In this document: positions 60,950 through 64,000 of the stretch, in pieces
Layout of the letters: each line of letters begins with the position of its first letter
Numbering within the stretch: position 1 is the stretch's first letter
Assembly: GCF_000974445.1 (NCBI RefSeq)
Contig: NZ_BBOJ01000024.1
Coordinates: 1 to 64,000, forward strand
Source of the DNA: Lentzea aerocolonigenes
GTDB taxonomy: Bacteria; Actinomycetota; Actinomycetes; Mycobacteriales; Pseudonocardiaceae
Direction: 5' to 3'
DNA: 64,000 nucleotides
Position numbers and translations under genes: made by a program
The notes under the pieces: generated by a model
Databases searched by the model: none
What the model was told of the DNA's origin: nothing
The model's input: the letters and a program-made list of their open reading frames with translations, nothing else

Positions 60950-61843
60950 ATGAAGAAAATCCGACTGCTCGCCGCAGGGGTCACGGCGGCGGTCATGGCA
61001 ACTTTCCTGGCGCCACTGCCCGCGAATGCCGACCCCCGGGCTGAGATCGCCGTGGACGCCGAGGCGGCGTTCGCCGTGTTCGACCGCAAGACCGGACGTA
61101 CGACGATCGCCTGGGACGAGCACAAGCAGTACCGCTCGGCGTCGGTGGTCAAGATCCTCATCGCGCTCGACTACCTGGAGAAGCGCGGCCCTGACGCCGA
61201 AATCCCGCAGGCCGACCTGGTGCGGCTGGAGCCGATGCTGAGGTCGAGCGACGACAACGCGGCTTCGGAGCTCTGGGTCCAGGAGGGCTGGGAGAAGATC
61301 GTCGAACGCATGGTCGTGAAGCTGGGGCTCGAGGACACCGCACCGCCGGTCAAGGTCGGGTTCTGGGGCTACACGGCGCTCAGCGCGGCCGATGTCATCA
61401 AGATCTACCGTTATGTGCTCGAGCAGGCACACCCGAAGTTCCGCGATTTCATCATGGGCAACCTGCACCAGGCGACGAAGTGCGCGACCGACGGCTTCGA
61501 CCAGTCGTTCGGCCTGCCGAGCGTCGTTCACGGTGCGCTGGCCTACAAGCAGGGGTGGTCGCGCTTCGGTGACACGCCGCCCAGGCCGTGTGTCGAGTCG
61601 CCCAAGCCGCCGACCTATCCCGGTGTCGGCAAGGACGGTCCGGTGGGTGAGGGCCTGCGTTCGGCCGCCGATGTCGACCTGACGCGTCCGGCGATGCACA
61701 CCACCGGCACCTACGGGCGCGACGACCGCAAGATCATGGTCGTGCTCACGCTGGAGCCGGTGGGCACCACCTGGGACGTGTCCGCCGACCGGATCACCAG
61801 GCTCACGCGCGCCGTGCACCTGGCAGACCGCATCCTCGACTGA
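60950..61843 (+). CDS. Secreted class A beta-lactamase-fold serine hydrolase
   Basis: 297 residues. Signal peptide MKKIRLLAAGVTAAVMATFLAPLPANA. The acyl-serine motif SVVK is in YRSASVVKILIAL (about residue 63), the SDN-like loop reads SSDDNAAS (about 101), and the third motif is KQGWSR in place of KTG. No convincing ExxxN omega loop is visible. Deviations at SDN and KTG suggest a penicillin-binding-like or esterase activity rather than a true beta-lactamase. One Cys pair (ATKCATDG; RPCVESP) may form a disulfide. ATG at 60950, 83 bp after the isomerase-like gene; followed by a large palindrome. Confidence 0.83.
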   Translation: MKKIRLLAAGVTAAVMATFLAPLPANADPRAEIAVDAEAAFAVFDRKTGRTTIAWDEHKQYRSASVVKILIALDYLEKRGPDAEIPQADLVRLEPMLRSSDDNAASELWVQEGWEKIVERMVVKLGLEDTAPPVKVGFWGYTALSAADVIKIYRYVLEQAHPKFRDFIMGNLHQATKCATDGFDQSFGLPSVVHGALAYKQGWSRFGDTPPRPCVESPKPPTYPGVGKDGPVGEGLRSAADVDLTRPAMHTTGTYGRDDRKIMVVLTLEPVGTTWDVSADRITRLTRAVHLADRILD

Positions 61844-61856
61844 CCCGTTTGAAAAC

Positions 61857-61905
61857 GATGAAGGGTCCCTTCATCCACGTCACGTGGATGAAGGGACCCT
61901 TCATC
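61857..61905. terminator. 49-bp perfect nested palindrome between convergent genes
   Basis: Left arm 61857-61880 and right arm 61882-61905 are perfect reverse complements around one central base. Each arm contains the self-complementary unit GATGAAGGGWCCCTTCATC (61857-61875 and 61887-61905). It lies 13 bp after the beta-lactamase-like stop and 6 bp before the JetC-like stop, so it can terminate both. The unit is the same as the hairpin at 695-713. Confidence 0.75.
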
Positions 61906-61911
61906 GCGAGC

Positions 61912-64000
61912 CTAGGGGTCGATCCGGTCCAGCGCCGCGCCGTCCCAGGTGGTTTGGGTGCACGCCACGCCACGGCCGTTCTTTGGCCGCAGCACGTCGA
62001 AGATGTGCATGCGCGGGATCTTGTCGGACACGCCCCAGCCGCTCGGCCAGGTGATCACCCAGTCCATGTCGAGGTCGACCAGCAGGCCCAGCATGCGCGC
62101 GATGGTCGGGTCGTCGAGCCGTTCGAAGGCCTCGTCCAGCAGCACCAGGCGCAACGGGTCGAACTCGTTGCTCACCGCGTCGTAGAAGCTCGCCGCCGCC
62201 GCGAACAGCGTCACGTACGAGATCAGCCGGGTCTCACCGGACGACAGCTGGCGCAACCGTCGTTCGCGCGGGTTGCCGTCGGGGCCGGTGTCGGCGACGG
62301 TCACCGTGAACTGGTGCCACGTCCGGTAGTCCAGCGCCCGGGACAGGATTTCGGCGTAGCCGCCGGAGTGCGTGTCGCGCTCGTTCTCGATCCGTTCGGT
62401 GAAGACGCGGCGCAGCGTCGCGTCCTGCTCGGGCGTGCGTTCGCCGAACGGCAGCCGCACGAGCGCAAGCGCTTGCCTCGTCTGGTCGTCGAGCGCGCTG
62501 GACGACTTCCAGGCGAGTTTCACGTGCACGCCCTGGCTGGACCGGGCCTGGGAGAGCACCTCGTTCATGCGCTTGGTGAGGTCCTCGGCGACGGTGATCT
62601 GGCCGCGCAGCCACTCCGCGAGGTCGCGGATCAGGTAGTCGGCGAAGATGCCCTGGTACTGCTCGTCGAGGAACCCGCGCTGCTCGGCCAGCTTCGTCGT
62701 GACCTGGCGGGCGGCGACGGCGACGGGCTTCGCGCCCTCCTCACCGGTCACCGTCACGGTCAGCAGGCCCGCGTGCTGCTCGGCGGCGATGTCGTGGCTG
62801 CCGGCGAGCGCGGTCTGGAGGGCCTGCAACTTGGCGATCACGGTGGCCTCGGTGCCGCCGCGCCGGTCCGGCGTCTCGGCGATGGCCTGGCGCACCAGAG
62901 CTTCCTCGGGAGCCTCGGGGAAAGCCGCTGCCAACAGGCCCGGTGCGCGCACCGTCGCCTGGAAGTTCGCGGACGCGCGGTCCAGCGCCTCGGAAGCGTC
63001 GGCGACCTGCGTGGAGTTGGTCTCCAGCAACGCTTCGAGCTTCGCCGCCTGCTCACGCGCGGTCGTGATGCTCTCGCGCACTCCCTTGAGGTCCTCGCGC
63101 ATCTTCTTGCGCGACTTCTCCAACGACGTGAGCTGCTCGCTGATCTCCTTGGCCTCGCCGCCGACCGCGTCGGTCAGCTCGGCGAGCGTCCCTGCCTGGG
63201 CCGCGTAGTCGACGCACCGGGTGTCGGCGTCGGCCTCGGCGGTCCGCCGGTCGGCGACGGCCTCGTGGTAGCGGTGCGAGGCGTCGGTGAGGTCGGAGAT
63301 CGTGCCCTGGCAACGCCTCTTCACGGCGTCGCCGAGCAGATCGGCCGTGCGCTGGGCTTCCGACGCCGCTGCTCGGGCCTGCCTGAGCGCCTCGGTGTCC
63401 GACGGCAGACCGGCGTCGCCTGCCTGGCGGGTCAGCTCTGATCGTGCCGCTTCCAGCCGTGCGTTCGCGTTCTCCAGGGCGTCGCGCAGCTCGAACGTGC
63501 GCTGCTGCGCGCGTGCCGCGGACTCCTCGGCGGCCTGGACGCGGCTGTGCTTCGCGATCAGCTCGCCGTCGCCGGGGAACGCCGCGAGGTGCGCCTCCCA
63601 CGTGGCGACGTGCTCGTGGGCGCGGGCCAGTTCGTCCTCAGCGGTGCCGAGTCGTGCGCGCAGCTCGGCCAGTTCCTCTTCCAGAGCCGCGATTCGACGG
63701 CCCCGAGCGGCTTCTCGCGCGCCCGCACCGATGAACTCGGCCTCGGGCTTGACCCAGCGACCGGTCAGCACGCCCGTGCGCCAGTCACCCGTGGTCGTCA
63801 TGTCGTCCAACGACACCGCGCGCAACAGGTCGGCGACGAGCGACTCCGGCACCGGTGATCCTTCCACCGCCGGCACCAGGAACTCGGACAGCGAACGGCC
63901 GTCGACGGCGTCCCGCGGAACGGCCAGGACGTCGTCGAGCTCACCGCCGTGCGCCGTCACCCACGCGTCGAGCAGGCCGCTCGCCTGCAACGCCGCCTCC
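61912..64000 (-). CDS. jetC: TIGR02680-like SMC/ABC-type ATPase (Wadjet JetC-related), truncated at window edge
   Basis: The C-terminal 696 or so residues of a large SMC-like protein. Long coiled coils (ALEEELAELRARLGTAEDEL ...; heptad-rich to about residue 330 of the visible part) lead to an ABC head half with signature LSSGETRLISYVTLFAAAASFYD, Walker B RLVLLDEAFERLDD and the family ending DMDWVITWPSGWG. These match TIGR02680, the MukB-like motor of Wadjet-type condensin defence systems. The Walker A half and the other components (JetA/JetB-like TIGR02677/02678) would lie to the right. Downstream, where JetD normally follows, is a palindrome and a convergent unrelated gene. Confidence 0.8.
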   Translation of the reverse strand, partial: EAALQASGLLDAWVTAHGGELDDVLAVPRDAVDGRSLSEFLVPAVEGSPVPESLVADLLRAVSLDDMTTTGDWRTGVLTGRWVKPEAEFIGAGAREAARGRRIAALEEELAELRARLGTAEDELARAHEHVATWEAHLAAFPGDGELIAKHSRVQAAEESAARAQQRTFELRDALENANARLEAARSELTRQAGDAGLPSDTEALRQARAAASEAQRTADLLGDAVKRRCQGTISDLTDASHRYHEAVADRRTAEADADTRCVDYAAQAGTLAELTDAVGGEAKEISEQLTSLEKSRKKMREDLKGVRESITTAREQAAKLEALLETNSTQVADASEALDRASANFQATVRAPGLLAAAFPEAPEEALVRQAIAETPDRRGGTEATVIAKLQALQTALAGSHDIAAEQHAGLLTVTVTGEEGAKPVAVAARQVTTKLAEQRGFLDEQYQGIFADYLIRDLAEWLRGQITVAEDLTKRMNEVLSQARSSQGVHVKLAWKSSSALDDQTRQALALVRLPFGERTPEQDATLRRVFTERIENERDTHSGGYAEILSRALDYRTWHQFTVTVADTGPDGNPRERRLRQLSSGETRLISYVTLFAAAASFYDAVSNEFDPLRLVLLDEAFERLDDPTIARMLGLLVDLDMDWVITWPSGWGVSDKIPRMHIFDVLRPKNGRGVACTQTTWDGAALDRIDP

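Noticed and set aside
60950-61843. Beta-lactamase conferring resistance.
   Set aside because: SxxK is present, but the SDN and KTG motifs are altered and no convincing omega-loop Glu is seen, so resistance is not supported.

Overview
High-GC actinobacterial chromosome segment. GTG starts are common, many gene pairs overlap by 4 bp, and a mycothiol-type enzyme, DUF574 methyltransferases, AdnAB and NnaR-type genes are present. Together these suggest a filamentous Pseudonocardiales (Lentzea/Saccharothrix-like). That placement is inferred from gene content only.

Layout. (1) 1-693: right end of an IS3-family element, stopping 1 bp from a palindromic terminator. (2) 718-5603: tetR, alpha/beta hydrolase, DUF3152 protease-like gene, moeZ and a TIGR02569 kinase-fold gene. 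(3) 5673-15161: complete nitrate/nitrite assimilation cluster (nitrate reductase, its flavoprotein partner, NarK, NirBD, NnaR-type HemD/winged-helix regulator, sirohydrochlorin chelatase). The enzymes, transporter, regulator and siroheme supply lie in one direction. (4) 15501-15818: alkyltransferase-like DNA repair protein. (5) 15832-31503: three consecutive copies of a divergent four-gene cassette: secreted alpha/beta hydrolase + P450 on the minus strand, facing DUF574 SAM-methyltransferase + PAS-GGDEF-EAL protein on the plus strand. The middle P450 is a deletion-riddled pseudogene. (6) 31546-32493: GH18 chitinase with a DasR-type operator. (7) 32669-39506: adnA and adnB (double-strand-break resection motor-nuclease). 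(8) 39507-47547: a noncoding stretch with a minisatellite, a hypothetical gene, a DoxX-like protein, an M20 peptidase, a K+ channel, a ricin-type lectin, two small envelope genes and a two-component system. (9) 47544-52879: three tandem neutral zinc metallopeptidases and a DUF2207 membrane protein. (10) 52890-56520: M16 peptidase pair and nudC. (11) 56535-64000: an NmrA remnant, FAD monooxygenase/marR pair, a JetD-like (TIGR02679) gene with a damaged Toprim site, tetR + mycothiol-dependent isomerase-like gene, a secreted class A beta-lactamase fold protein, and the 3' two-thirds of a JetC-like SMC gene (TIGR02680) running off the right edge.

The genes tetR, DUF3152, moeZ, TIGR02569, ATL, adnA, adnB, K+ channel and nudC occur in the order of the compact Mycobacterium tuberculosis block Rv3208 to Rv3199c (from memory). 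The nitrate cluster, the cassette array, the peptidases and the lectin/two-component genes are therefore best read as insertions into a conserved actinobacterial backbone.

The most interesting candidate for an undescribed system is the triplicated cassette. Within each cassette the methyltransferase and the GGDEF-EAL gene have promoters of matching architecture (TTCACAC about 39-40 bp upstream of a TAAnnT box), and each divergent region carries a nearly invariant 20-bp element centred on CCCGATCGGG. That points to co-regulation of a c-di-GMP-family protein, a methyltransferase, a P450 and a secreted hydrolase.
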